Of a stretch of 36,634 bases of DNA, positions 1 through 8,361 are shown one piece after another. The notes under the pieces were generated by a model. The model saw only the letters and a program-made list of their open reading frames with translations, had not been told where the DNA came from and ran no database searches. Position 1 is the first letter of the stretch, and every line of letters begins with the position of its first letter. The DNA is taken from positions 1 through 36,634 of the forward strand of contig NZ_CP125949.1 of assembly GCF_030064165.1 (NCBI RefSeq), in the 5' to 3' direction. The stretch is from Comamonas resistens (GTDB lineage Bacteria; Pseudomonadota; Gammaproteobacteria; Burkholderiales; Burkholderiaceae_C). The position numbers and the translations under genes are program-made.

Positions 1-130
1 CGGCGGCGAGTTGAGGCGTGCTCATGCCGAACGCATACACGCATGGCGCTGGCCCTACGATGCGATGCACTTCGCGCATCTGCGGCGCCAGGCTGCGCGC
101 ATAGTCCAGGGCGGGAAGCCACAAGGTCAT
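1..130 (-). pseudogene. Glycosyltransferase-like gene fragment, unit 1 (window-start part)
   Basis: This is identical to 3418-3547 and is the distal end of the repeat unit that begins at 33349 and runs off the right end of the window. It encodes the upstream part of a soluble-looking domain on the minus strand (see the entry at 3218-3547). It stops at 130, where the oriIS-like end of the next unit begins. That this piece continues the DNA at 36634 is an inference from the sequence phase; one G is missing at the join. Confidence 0.6.
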
Positions 131-170
131 GGGGATAGGAAATCCAACCGCATGAGCACAAGTATAGCAC
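131..170 (-). other. oriIS-like end of IS91/ISCR element (copy 2)
   Basis: Read on the minus strand this end contains GCGGTTGGATTTCCTATCCC, which resembles the oriIS of ISCR1 (GCGTTTGAACTTCCTATACG) as I recall it. It lies about 200 bp downstream of the transposase stop codon, where oriIS sits in ISCR elements. It is the fixed boundary of all three unit copies (131, 3548, 33349), whereas the other end of the unit falls inside a gene. The function is inferred from position and similarity. Confidence 0.6.
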
Positions 171-327
171 ACGTTTGGGGCGTCTCAGGCATGCACACAG
201 GGGACTGCTGGGTTGATTTCTCAAAGCCAGTTGCCCGAGATTTTTCGGTATGACCCGTTTTTGGCGGTGACAGGCGCAGCGCTGCCTCGCAACGTTGGCA
301 AAACCACTGTTAACCGCTGTTGCCACC

Positions 328-1170
328 CTACCAACTGACGCGCTGATCGACCTCGAAGTCCGGGGCCGGTTGGGTCGCTTCATCCCAGTCTGGGGCTGGC
401 TCCACGCCCTCTGCGGCTTGCGCGTCGCACTCGTCCCACAGTGGCGGCCCGCGTGCCGGGGTGATGTGCGGCGGCTCCGTCTCCACCCCGATGTGCTCCA
501 GTATTTGGCGGATATCGGCACTGTGTGTGATGAAGGCGATGATGTGCATTTGCCCGCCGCAGATGGGGCACAGCAGCGGGAACACCTCGTAGATACGGGC
601 CATCAGCACCGCCCACAAATAGTGCGCCGGGCGCTTGGGTGGCACCGGCTGGGCGGGCTCGGTCTGGGTTGGCAGTGGGCTTCTTACCCCAAGTGCGCCC
701 TCGCCTGCAGCCGTGCTGGCTGGCTCGGCTTGCACCTGCGCCGGTTTCACCGCTGCATCACGCGCCAGCGCCGTGACGGCAGGCCTCAAGGGTGAGTTCG
801 GTGCCAGCACGCCAAAGTAGCGGTGGCGGTGCGTGCGCGGCGGGGGCACCAGCTTGGCGATACGTTCAATCAGCTCCAGCGGGGTGAGGGTGATCTCATC
901 GGCCTTTACGCCGCGCTTGTTGTGAGGCAGGCTGCCGGGCTCGCTGTGCTGCTTGGCGCAGCGGTAGACCAGCTCGCTGCCCGCTTTGCGCAGCCGCTCC
1001 ATGGCAAACGGCGGGCGGGCGCAGTAGCGCAGCAGCCGCTCCAGCCCGGCGCGGTCGTGCGCCGCTATGCACACGCTGGTGTCCGCCGAAAACCCGCTGT
1101 GCTTGTAGCCCAGCATCTCTTGGGCCTCGAAACTCTCCAGCAGCTCGAAGGCAGCCCTTTGCCAGGCGCG
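328..1170 (-). pseudogene. IS91/ISCR-family transposase, 3' fragment (copy 2)
   Basis: About 280 C-terminal residues of an IS91/ISCR-type rolling-circle transposase are read on the minus strand. Family-typical stretches are HDRAGLERLLRYCARPPFA, then LELIERIAKLVPPPRTHRHR, YFGVLAPNSPLR and a late CPICGGQM zinc-knuckle-like motif. Full-length relatives are roughly 400-550 residues, so the N-terminal part is missing. The homology ends near 1170-1180, where the opposite strand becomes phoR. The frame stays open to 1467 through the antisense of phoR, but those extra residues are not transposase. It is probably inactive by itself and could be mobilised in trans through its oriIS. Confidence 0.8.
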
Positions 1171-1680
1171 GGTGAAATGCTCGACCTCGGTACGCTCATG
1201 GGGCAATGCGAAGCCGAGGCGCGCGGCTTGTCTCTGCTGCTGCATCCGCTGGACGAGCGGCCACAAGCCCTGCATTTCGGCCCTGCGCCTGATTTCGTGC
1301 TGGCGGGCTCGCTGAGCGAGTTGCGCAGCGCGGCCTCGAACCTGATCAACAATGCCGTGCGCTATACCCCGGGTGGCGGGCGCATCGATGTGCGCTGGAG
1401 CCGGCTGGCTGACGGCAAGGTGCAGTTGGCCATTATTGATACAGGTCCTGGCATTGCGCCCGAACATCTGCCGCGGCTGGCGGAGCGGTTTTACCGGATA
1501 GACCGTAGCCGCTCGCGCGAGTCAGGTGGCACGGGGCTTGGCCTCGCGATCGCCAAGCACGTGGCCCAGCGCCATGGCGGAGAATTGCAGATTACCAGCA
1601 AGCTTGGCAAAGGTTCCTGCTTTGCGCTGGTCTTTCCCGCTCAGCGTGTGCGCAACAAATCCCTGGTAGTACCCCAGTAG
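1171..1680 (+). pseudogene. phoR: PhoR-like sensor histidine kinase, C-terminal fragment (copy 2)
   Basis: This is the ATP-binding half of a sensor kinase, cut off at its 5' end by the transposase fragment. The N box (NLINNAVRYTPGGG), G1 box (DTGPGIAP), F box (RFYRIDR) and G2 box (GGTGLGLAIAKHVAQRHGG) are all present, followed by a natural stop. The dimerisation and phospho-acceptor histidine region and the membrane part are missing, so it cannot work as a kinase. The wording of the boxes fits PhoR of beta-proteobacteria, the sensor of the phosphate regulon; naming the subfamily is an inference. With the next two genes it looks like a piece of chromosome carried by the IS91/ISCR-type element. 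Confidence 0.75.
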
Positions 1681-1749
1681 CCAGACGGTTGGTAGGGTGT
1701 GCACGACGTCTGCACGCGGTGCGCCCGCCCCAGCCACTCGCACAGCCCC

Positions 1750-3135
1750 TCATCTCCGAGAACGCCGGGTAACCCGCCACACCAGCCCCAGGAAAATAAC
1801 AGCCACCAGCGCCGTTGCACCCGCACTCGCGATCCAGAACGCTTGGGGCGCCGACATCGCTGGCCAGGGCCCCAGCCCATGGAATGCCAGGCGGTAGCCG
1901 CCCGTCAATCCCATTCCCCACAGCAGCAGGCAATAAATGAGCGGCGGCGCCAGCACGATCCGGTAGCTGCGCAGGATGAAGACGCTCACGGCCTGGAGCG
2001 CGTCGCCAAGGTGATAGATCCCTACCCAGGCCAGCAGCGCCGAAGCGGTCGCAATGATGGCCGGCTCTTCCACATACAGGCTTACCAGGGGGCGTGCCAG
2101 CAATGTCATCAAGCTGGTCAGGCACAGGGCCAGGGCACCCGCCGTGCCAAGCCCCAGCATGGCAGCCCGGCGCGCTTCGGCCTCATGGCCGGCGCCAAGC
2201 CAGAAGCTTACCCGCGCGCTGGTGGCGATACCCAGCGCCAGCGGCACCATGTACAGCAGGGCTGCCACGTTCGATGCGATCTGATGGCTCGCTGCTGCCA
2301 GGGTGCCCAGGCGGGCAATGAAAAGCGCCATCAGCGTGAACGAGGTGACTTCCACCATCACCGCCAGCCCGGCAGGAATGCCAAGGCGGGCGAAGGCGCC
2401 GATCTGCTTCCAGTCGGGCCGTTCCATGCGGCTCCAGATGCCATAGGGCTGGTAGAAGCCACGAGTGCGCAGCAGCCATACCGCCACCGCGAAGAGCGCA
2501 TAGTTGACCACCAGCGTGGCCCACGCGCAGCCGGCCGCCCCTTGCGGCGCCAGGCCAGCGCCGCCGAAAGTGAACCAGATCGAGAGCAGCACCTTGGGCA
2601 GCAGTGCGCCCACTTGCAGTACCGACACCAGCCGGGGTTGGCCCAGGCTCTGGTTGAGCGTGCTGAACAGGCGAAAGAACAGGGCGGGAGGCAGAGCCCA
2701 GGCCAGCACGGACAGATAGCGTTCCACCTCGATCTGCAATTCCGGCGGAACCCCGGTGGCGCGCAGCATGGGGCCGGGTGAGAGCAGCACGGCCATGCCC
2801 ACCAGGATCGTGAAGATGCACAGGTAGAGCGCTTGCCGTACGGACGGGCCTACTTCGTGGCGCCGCTGGCCTCCGTGCAACTCGGCCCACACCGGCAGCA
2901 ACGCCTGCAAGACGCCCATCAAACCCACATAGACGCTGACATACAGCGCGGCCCCTACCGAAAGGGCCGCCAGCGCGGTTTCGGAGTAGCGCCCGGCGAC
3001 CACCGTGTCGGTGACGCCAAAAGCCATCACGGCCAACTGGCCGGCGAGCACGACGCCTGCGTGGCTGCCTATGTGGCGAAGTTCCTGGAAGCTTCCTTTG
3101 GAAGCGCTGATATCCGTGGCCTGTTTGGCGACCAT
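1750..3135 (-). CDS. MATE-family multidrug efflux transporter (copy 2)
   Basis: The gene encodes a 461-residue polytopic inner-membrane protein of the usual MATE length (about 450-480) with roughly 12 hydrophobic segments. N-terminal features are GQLAVMAFGVTDTVVAGRYS and ALAALSVGAALYVSVYVGLMG, typical of the NorM-like branch. A second half begins near residue 240 with GIPAGLAVMVEVTSFTLMALFIARLG. Such proteins export cationic drugs and dyes using a sodium or proton gradient; the substrate here cannot be told. It is the only complete protein-coding gene in the repeat unit, so the array raises its copy number. The start at 3135 is the first ATG and has only a weak upstream ribosome-binding site. 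The 80-bp spacer to the fragment upstream may hold its promoter. Confidence 0.88.
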   Translation of the reverse strand: MVAKQATDISASKGSFQELRHIGSHAGVVLAGQLAVMAFGVTDTVVAGRYSETALAALSVGAALYVSVYVGLMGVLQALLPVWAELHGGQRRHEVGPSVRQALYLCIFTILVGMAVLLSPGPMLRATGVPPELQIEVERYLSVLAWALPPALFFRLFSTLNQSLGQPRLVSVLQVGALLPKVLLSIWFTFGGAGLAPQGAAGCAWATLVVNYALFAVAVWLLRTRGFYQPYGIWSRMERPDWKQIGAFARLGIPAGLAVMVEVTSFTLMALFIARLGTLAAASHQIASNVAALLYMVPLALGIATSARVSFWLGAGHEAEARRAAMLGLGTAGALALCLTSLMTLLARPLVSLYVEEPAIIATASALLAWVGIYHLGDALQAVSVFILRSYRIVLAPPLIYCLLLWGMGLTGGYRLAFHGLGPWPAMSAPQAFWIASAGATALVAVIFLGLVWRVTRRSRR

Positions 3136-3217
3136 TTGAGCTCAACTGAATGCACCCTCTCCTGGAGGCCAGAGAGAGTGGAGGATGGGGCAATGCTCTT
3201 AGAGCGTGAACACGTTC

Positions 3218-3547
3218 TTACCGAGCAGGGGCTGTGCGCTTGAAAATCAGCAGCGTGTCGCTGGCCTCGGTAGGCCGCGATACGCGGTCCGTGAGTACCC
3301 ACTGCGAGGTGTCGAGAACCGCCGGCAGGTCTTTCTGCGCATTCACATCCACCAGCAGCCACGAGCAGCGCTCGGGGCTGTCCAGCGGCTGTGTCATCCA
3401 GCCTCCATGAAAGCGTGCGGCGGCGAGTTGAGGCGTGCTCATGCCGAACGCATACACGCATGGCGCTGGCCCTACGATGCGATGCACTTCGCGCATCTGC
3501 GGCGCCAGGCTGCGCGCATAGTCCAGGGCGGGAAGCCACAAGGTCAT
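3218..3547 (-). pseudogene. Glycosyltransferase-like protein, C-terminal fragment (copy 2)
   Basis: This is the 3' part of a gene entering the unit from its open end. It encodes about 109 residues beginning MTLWLPALDYARSLAPQM and ending at a natural TAA. The frame continues at the 5' side for 14 codons into the oriIS-like end of the next unit, so any product would be an artificial fusion. The pattern (GMSTPQLAAARFHGG, then SWLLVDV) resembles the periplasmic C-terminal part of GT39/ArnT-type membrane glycosyltransferases of Burkholderiales, but this call is weak. The segment probably lay beside the MATE gene on the donor chromosome. Confidence 0.45.
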
Positions 3548-3587
3548 GGGGATAGGAAATCCAACCGCATGAGCACAAGTATAGCAC
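3548..3587 (-). other. oriIS-like end of IS91/ISCR element (copy 3)
   Basis: This is identical to the end at 131. The flank is again the interrupted glycosyltransferase-like gene (AAGGTCAT before the GGGG), so this is an internal junction of the tandem array. Confidence 0.6.
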
Positions 3588-4275
3588 ACGTTTGGGGCGT
3601 CTCAGGCATGCACACAGGGGACTGCTGGGTTGATTTCTCAAAGCCAGTTGCCCGAGATTTTTCGGTATGACCCGTTTTTGGCGGTGACAGGCGCAGCGCT
3701 GCCTCGCAACGTTGGCAAAACCACTGTTAACCGCTGTTGCCACCCTACCAACTGACGCGCTGATCGACCTCGAAGTCCGGGGCCGGTTGGGTCGCTTCAT
3801 CCCAGTCTGGGGCTGGCTCCACGCCCTCTGCGGCTTGCGCGTCGCACTCGTCCCACAGTGGCGGCCCGCGTGCCGGGGTGATGTGCGGCGGCTCCGTCTC
3901 CACCCCGATGTGCTCCAGTATTTGGCGGATATCGGCACTGTGTGTGATGAAGGCGATGATGTGCATTTGCCCGCCGCAGATGGGGCACAGCAGCGGGAAC
4001 ACCTCGTAGATACGGGCCATCAGCACCGCCCACAAATAGTGCGCCGGGCGCTTGGGTGGCACCGGCTGGGCGGGCTCGGTCTGGGTTGGCAGTGGGCTTC
4101 TTACCCCAAGTGCGCCCTCGCCTGCAGCCGTGCTGGCTGGCTCGGCTTGCACCTGCGCCGGTTTCACCGCTGCATCACGCGCCAGCGCCGTGACGGCAGG
4201 CCTCAAGGGTGAGTTCGGTGCCAGCACGCCAAAGTAGCGGTGGCGGTGCGTGCGCGGCGGGGGCACCAGCTTGGC
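3548..4275. repeat. Tandem unit, copy 3 (partial, cut by truncated IS1071)
   Basis: The first 728 bp of the unit are repeated, then the sequence switches to internal IS1071 sequence. The two sources share the four bases TGGC at 4272-4275, so the join is a microhomology junction and not an IS1071 terminus. The phoR, MATE and glycosyltransferase parts are absent from this copy. Confidence 0.9.
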
Positions 4276-6144
4276 CTGGCGAATGCTGGTGGCAGACAAT
4301 TGCGGAATCATGCGCGCGCATTCGACCGCAGTCAGACTGGTGCCGTGGGCCATGATGCCGGCATAGACCATCAGCAGCTCGTCGGTAGAGCGCGGCTCAC
4401 GTCCGAGCATGATCCAGCTAAAGCGCACCTGGGCGTCAACGGCCAGAATCACTTCCGGCAATTGAACCTCACCGATGCGGTGATCCAAAGCCGCGCGCAG
4501 CTTGGTCACTTCTGGGTCTTCGTCCTCTGCGGGCAATGGCGACAAATGGAGTTCATCATCCACGCGCAGTACGCCACTGCGGGCTGCAGCGGCCACCGCA
4601 TCGACACCGGCAGTTACTCTGGCCAGCAAAGGCTTCAAGAAAGTGGCAGCCTTGCTGGGTAACGATAGACGGGCATAGTGTTTCTTGGACTCTGCCTGCC
4701 AACGCTCGTCCGTGAAGAACAAGCGCGCACGACCCCGAAAGCTCAGGCTGTGCTCAATCCAGACCGAGCCATTGCGCACCGCGCGGCGCAGGGCAAACAG
4801 GGTGGCCACCTCCAACGCCTGAAACGCCCGTTCCCGGTCTGGGCTGGAGATCGAAACCTGCCAGATCATTCCCAGACTTGGTGCCACCACTTCAACTGGC
4901 AGCTTTCTGGATCCTTTGAGATATAAAGCTTGCAGCTTGGCAAGGTACTCGATGGCAGGATGCTCGCCGGTGGCCTGCCAGGGCAGCTTTGCAATGGCGA
5001 CGAGCAACGACCGCACGGGGCGAATTCCATCAATCAATCCCTCGCGGACCAGGGAGGCCCTGCTCGGTGGTTTGCGTTTCTGGGTTTCGGTGATCAAGGC
5101 TTCAAGACGGGCACGCAACTCAGCATCTGGCACCGCACCTTGCGCGCTCAAGGCAACAAGTTCGCCGAGCAGCGTTTTGTACATTGCGGCCCAATTGACG
5201 GTAGCGGGGACATCGGCGGCAGCCTGACGCCACAGATCGGCGATCCGGCGCTGCACCATAAGGATCAACTGGTCTGTGGTGGTGAACAGGCAATACCGAA
5301 GAAAGCATGCGACCTCCACGGTGCGCGCTGGCTCTTTGATCTTGGCTCCGGCTGAGGGCGGCCTGGAGACAAGTCGGCGCGCGTAGCGGCGCAAGATGAG
5401 ATCGGGGATGTCTGCCAGGTGCTTATGAACGTCCAGCGTGTAAAGCAGGTCGATGCGCTCCAGTACCTCGCTGATTTGGCGGGTTGAGTGTTTCGCCGGT
5501 GCAGCCCATAGCCAACTCTGCTGGGTTTGTCCATCTGGGCGCAGCTCTGAAACTGAGGCTCGCCAGCGATCAAGTGTTGCTGGATCAACGCTGGCGGCGA
5601 TGGCGGTGCCTGTTTCAACTTCAAGCTGGGCAAGTGCCGCCGCAATCAGTGTCCGAATTGCCCGCTCGTGCACGATCACCAGCTTGTTCTTGTACAGCCA
5701 TTGACGCGCCCGCACGAGTAGCTGATCGCGGTCGGCGCAGCGCGCCACTTCGTCGCGCAGTTCACGTACCAGTGAGCGGCGCTGGTGCTCGCTCATCCAC
5801 TGGAATCCAAGGACCGTGCAGGCTACTTGTTGGTGATCGAATAGCGTGCGCCCGCGTTCATACATGGCTCTCAGCGAGGCGACTTCTGGTGCTGCAATGC
5901 CAAGCTCGTTGCCAAGGTGGCGCCACAAGGCTACTGGAATTACCCGAAAGGCACCGAGCAAACGCCCACTCATGCGCAGGAAACCAATATGGAGCGCCAG
6001 ACCAAGCTTGTGGGAATCACCTCGGCGTGCATTGATTGCGTCGCGCTCGGCACCATCGAAGGTGAAAAATGCCTTCATCTCGAAGTCGCTGATATCGCGG
6101 GGGAGCCCACGCATCCCCAAAAACGTTGTGTGCCAACCCTGCAT
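3745..6144 (-). pseudogene. Chimeric ORF: IS1071 TnpA N-terminus fused to IS91/ISCR transposase C-terminus
   Basis: One open frame of 799 codons joins the first 623 residues of IS1071 TnpA (through SATSIRQA) to the last 176 residues of the IS91/ISCR-type transposase (starting KLVPPPRTHRHR). The join is at the TGGC microhomology at 4272-4275 and happens to stay in frame. The Tn3-type catalytic C-terminal third is lost, as is the N-terminal part of the IS91-type enzyme, so no transposase activity is expected. The start codon and promoter end are intact, so a fusion protein could be made. It might bind IS1071 ends and interfere with transposition, which is speculation. Confidence 0.85.
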
Positions 6145-6289
6145 CGTGAACCTCAAAAGTGGGAGGCCACCATACCCGTTTACAAAGCGAACAGGAAAGT
6201 CAATGAAATCAACGGTCTACCCAGACCACCCCCGCGCCAGTGCTAGCTTTGCGTACCGTCACTTATTGCACTGAAAACGAGGAGACCCC
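4272..6289 (-). mobile_element. Truncated IS1071 (right-end part)
   Basis: The 2018 bp match 29911-31928 of the complete IS1071 with a constant offset of 25639, so this is the end carrying the transposase start. The terminal repeat is intact at 6289 (GAGACCCC). The inner end is an internal breakpoint joined to the IS91/ISCR-type transposase fragment. It has the same orientation as the complete copy. The flank at 6290 (TGAAG) matches no flank of the other copy, so no target duplication survives. Confidence 0.92.
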
Positions 6290-6420
6290 TGAAGGCCGCT
6301 GGCATCAAGAAAGACGGCCCGCGCTACGTGCGCAAGGTCAAGGGTGGCTTGCTTGAAGCCAGCGAGGTGCAACCCGGCACCGTCCAGCTCGCCTGTATCC
6401 GTGGAGGCGGCCATGAATAA
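6290..6420 (+). pseudogene. 3' end of an unidentified gene cut by IS1071
   Basis: An open frame enters from the IS1071 end, reads KAAGIKKDGPRYVRKVKG and then ends GTVQLACIRGGGHE with TAA at 6418-6420. The stop overlaps the ATG of the next gene (ATGAATAA), so this is the tail of a gene that headed the following operon. The 5' part has been deleted together with whatever lay upstream. The family is not recognised. A transfer or secretion function would be a guess from the neighbours. Confidence 0.6.
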
Positions 6421-7216
6421 AGCCGCCATCACCAAGCCCGCCATCGGTCTGCTGGTGGGTGCATCTCTCGCGCTGGCTGCCAGCGCAGGCGCGTCCCAAA
6501 CCAGCGGCAACTGGTTCTCGTCCATGTTCTCGACGGGCGGCAGTGGTGCCAGCTCTGGCGTCTCGTCGGAGATGGCCGCCGTGGACGCGGCGATGACCCA
6601 GAAGATGCAGGATGACCTCAAAAACTGCGACGACGTGGGCATCGGCGCGAGCATCAAGACCGCCATAAGCGCGCACAGCCAAATGGCCTCGGCCACGCCC
6701 AACGTCGAAAGCCTGTTTGATCCGAACGACTCGTGCTTCTCGTCGGTGAGCCAGATCATCGACCTGTCGTTCTCGATTCCGTCGCTCGGTTCGATCCTGT
6801 CCTCGGCGCAGGACGCAGTTTTGAAGTACGCGCAGAAGAAGGTGTGCTCGACCGTGAGCAAGGTGTCCGGCATGGTCACGTCGCCCATCAACCAAGCCAT
6901 CGGCCAGTGGAATACCTTGGGCCAGCAGTTCACCGATATCAACGGCATGGCGAATAGCGCCGTGGGTGGCTCGTTGAGCACGCTCGATCCGCAGCTTGGC
7001 AGCGCCTACAAGCCCGCCTCGGCCGCAACCGGCTACAGCGTGAACGCCAACGCCTTCGGCACGAACCAGACCGTGTTCAACGCCGGGGCCAGCACCCAGC
7101 AGGGTGCGCAGACAGCGCCCGCGACCTCGGCACAGCCGCAGGCCATCCAGCAGGCTCAACCCACACAGACCGAACCCCAGAGCTTCACGAGCTGGGCGGC
7201 TGGTCTTTTCAACTGA
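6413..7216 (+). CDS. Secreted protein, probably transfer-associated
   Basis: The gene encodes a 267-residue protein starting at MNKAAITKPAIGLLVGASLA, a clear signal peptide with probable cleavage after ALAASAGA. GGAGGCGG lies 3 bases before this ATG, and the start overlaps the preceding stop, which decides against earlier starts. The mature part is rich in Ser, Ala and Gln, has several cysteines (KNCDD, DSCFSS, KKVCST) and ends in a low-complexity Gln/Thr/Pro tail before SFTSWAAGLF. It would act in the periplasm or envelope. I do not recognise the family. The position just before an M23 peptidase is typical of type IV secretion or conjugation operons, hence the tentative role. Confidence 0.65.
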   Translation: MNKAAITKPAIGLLVGASLALAASAGASQTSGNWFSSMFSTGGSGASSGVSSEMAAVDAAMTQKMQDDLKNCDDVGIGASIKTAISAHSQMASATPNVESLFDPNDSCFSSVSQIIDLSFSIPSLGSILSSAQDAVLKYAQKKVCSTVSKVSGMVTSPINQAIGQWNTLGQQFTDINGMANSAVGGSLSTLDPQLGSAYKPASAATGYSVNANAFGTNQTVFNAGASTQQGAQTAPATSAQPQAIQQAQPTQTEPQSFTSWAAGLFN

Positions 7217-7225
7217 GGAAAAGAG

Positions 7226-8347
7226 ATGCGCAAGCCGCTCGTTTTGACCCTCGCGCTGGCGATCAGCGGCAGCGCATTCGCTGACACCTGCATGGTGTCG
7301 CCTACCTCGAAGGAGCAAGTCTCCGGCCGCTTCGGCAAGTTCCGTGAAGGTGGTGCCGCCAACTTCGGCTCCGGCAATGCCAAGCCGCACATGCACGATG
7401 GCCTCGACTTCTCCACCAGCGGGCAAAACGCGCCCCTCTACGCAACCTCGGCGGGCACGGTGACGTGGGCCAAGCTGCGCGGCAGCGCAGGCAACACCGT
7501 CATCATCAAGCGGGACAACGGGCAGTCGGCCGTGTACTACCACTTGAGCTACATCGCGGTGAAGGAAGGCGACAAGGTGCAGGCCGGGCAGGAGATCGGC
7601 CGGGCCGGTTCCACCGGGATGAAGCCGGGCGGCGCAGTCCACCTGCACTTCATCTATGGCGTGCCCAACGCGGATGACGCCCGAGCCAAGACCTTCTCGG
7701 CAGACGCCAACAAGAACCCGACATTCAACCCGGCGCAGCTCCCGAACGCGATCAGCAAGCAGAGCACGGCCTTCAATTACGCGACCGACCCGTCGCCCTA
7801 CTTCTGCAAGACCTTTCCCATCCAGAACGACGGCCTGTATCCGGTACTGGGCAGCGACACGATGGCCCAGTACAACAAGCTGTTCGGTGCGACTCCGGCG
7901 ATGGGCGTGCCACCGACCACCCAGTTCGACCCGGTACAGGTGGCGGCGGCCAATGGCGACGCCTTGCAGGCCGCCGCCAAGGGCGCGACCTCGATGGCAA
8001 ACGTGCTCAACGATGCGGACGGCTACGGCTCACTGCCCTCCCCACCCATTGGCGACTACGAAACCATGTCACCGGCTGAGATGTTGTCTACCGAGGCGCA
8101 ACGCCGCTTCGCCGACTCCGAATGGAACAAGTCGATCACACAGGTGAGCAGCCGCGCCTTGTGGGTGGACTACACGCGTGCGGCTGGCGTCTCCATTTAT
8201 CTGAGCGCCGCAATTCGTCAGAAGCAGGAACGCATGGAGGCGCTGATGGCCGTCTACACGGCCCAGAAGCTGGCCGGAAAGCGTGCCCAAGTCGAAGCCG
8301 CTCAGATGCGCGCCCTGCGTGACGACGCGACACGCTCCATCAAATAA
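7226..8347 (+). CDS. M23-family metallopeptidase (LytM-like), secreted
   Basis: The gene encodes 373 residues with a signal peptide (MRKPLVLTLALAISGSAFA). The LytM domain lies at about residues 30-150: HDGLDF supplies the first zinc ligands (HxxxD), followed by GNTVIIKRDNG, YYHLSY and the HLHF motif of the second ligand pair. Active M23 enzymes cleave peptidoglycan cross-bridges, and all expected ligands are visible. The remaining 200 residues form a helical, Ala-rich tail without a recognised domain. The gene follows its neighbour after 9 bp with a GAGGAAAAGAG ribosome site. It could open the wall for an envelope-spanning machine, but the rest of such a machine is not in the window. Confidence 0.85.
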   Translation: MRKPLVLTLALAISGSAFADTCMVSPTSKEQVSGRFGKFREGGAANFGSGNAKPHMHDGLDFSTSGQNAPLYATSAGTVTWAKLRGSAGNTVIIKRDNGQSAVYYHLSYIAVKEGDKVQAGQEIGRAGSTGMKPGGAVHLHFIYGVPNADDARAKTFSADANKNPTFNPAQLPNAISKQSTAFNYATDPSPYFCKTFPIQNDGLYPVLGSDTMAQYNKLFGATPAMGVPPTTQFDPVQVAAANGDALQAAAKGATSMANVLNDADGYGSLPSPPIGDYETMSPAEMLSTEAQRRFADSEWNKSITQVSSRALWVDYTRAAGVSIYLSAAIRQKQERMEALMAVYTAQKLAGKRAQVEAAQMRALRDDATRSIK

Positions 8348-8361
8348 CCAGAGCACATCAC

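Larger units (their letters stand above)
131..3547. repeat. Tandem 3417-bp unit, copy 2 (complete)
   Basis: This is the only unit copy lying wholly inside the window. It begins with GGGGATAGGAAATCC at 131 and ends at 3547 inside the glycosyltransferase-like fragment. The same GGGGATAGGAAATCC end starts again directly at 3548. The head-to-tail join, with one end fixed and the other in the middle of a captured gene, is what one-ended rolling-circle transposition of IS91/ISCR elements would leave. Confidence 0.9.

Noticed and set aside
328..1467. A 379-codon minus-strand frame that looks like one long gene
   Set aside because: Only about 328-1170 has transposase similarity. The upstream part is the exact antisense of the phoR tail and has no independent support.
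823..1680. A 285-codon plus-strand frame reading into the kinase tail
   Set aside because: Its first 116 codons are antisense to the transposase fragment; kinase similarity starts only near 1171.
1699..2781. A long plus-strand frame (360 codons) opposite the MATE gene, and its twin at 34917-35999
   Set aside because: The composition is Gln/His/Arg-rich shadow coding from GC-rich DNA, and the MATE gene on the other strand has full family support.
6338..7648. A 436-codon minus-strand frame across two plus-strand genes
   Set aside because: It crosses the boundary of two genes with signal peptides and, in one case, a clear peptidase motif; it has no recognisable domain itself.
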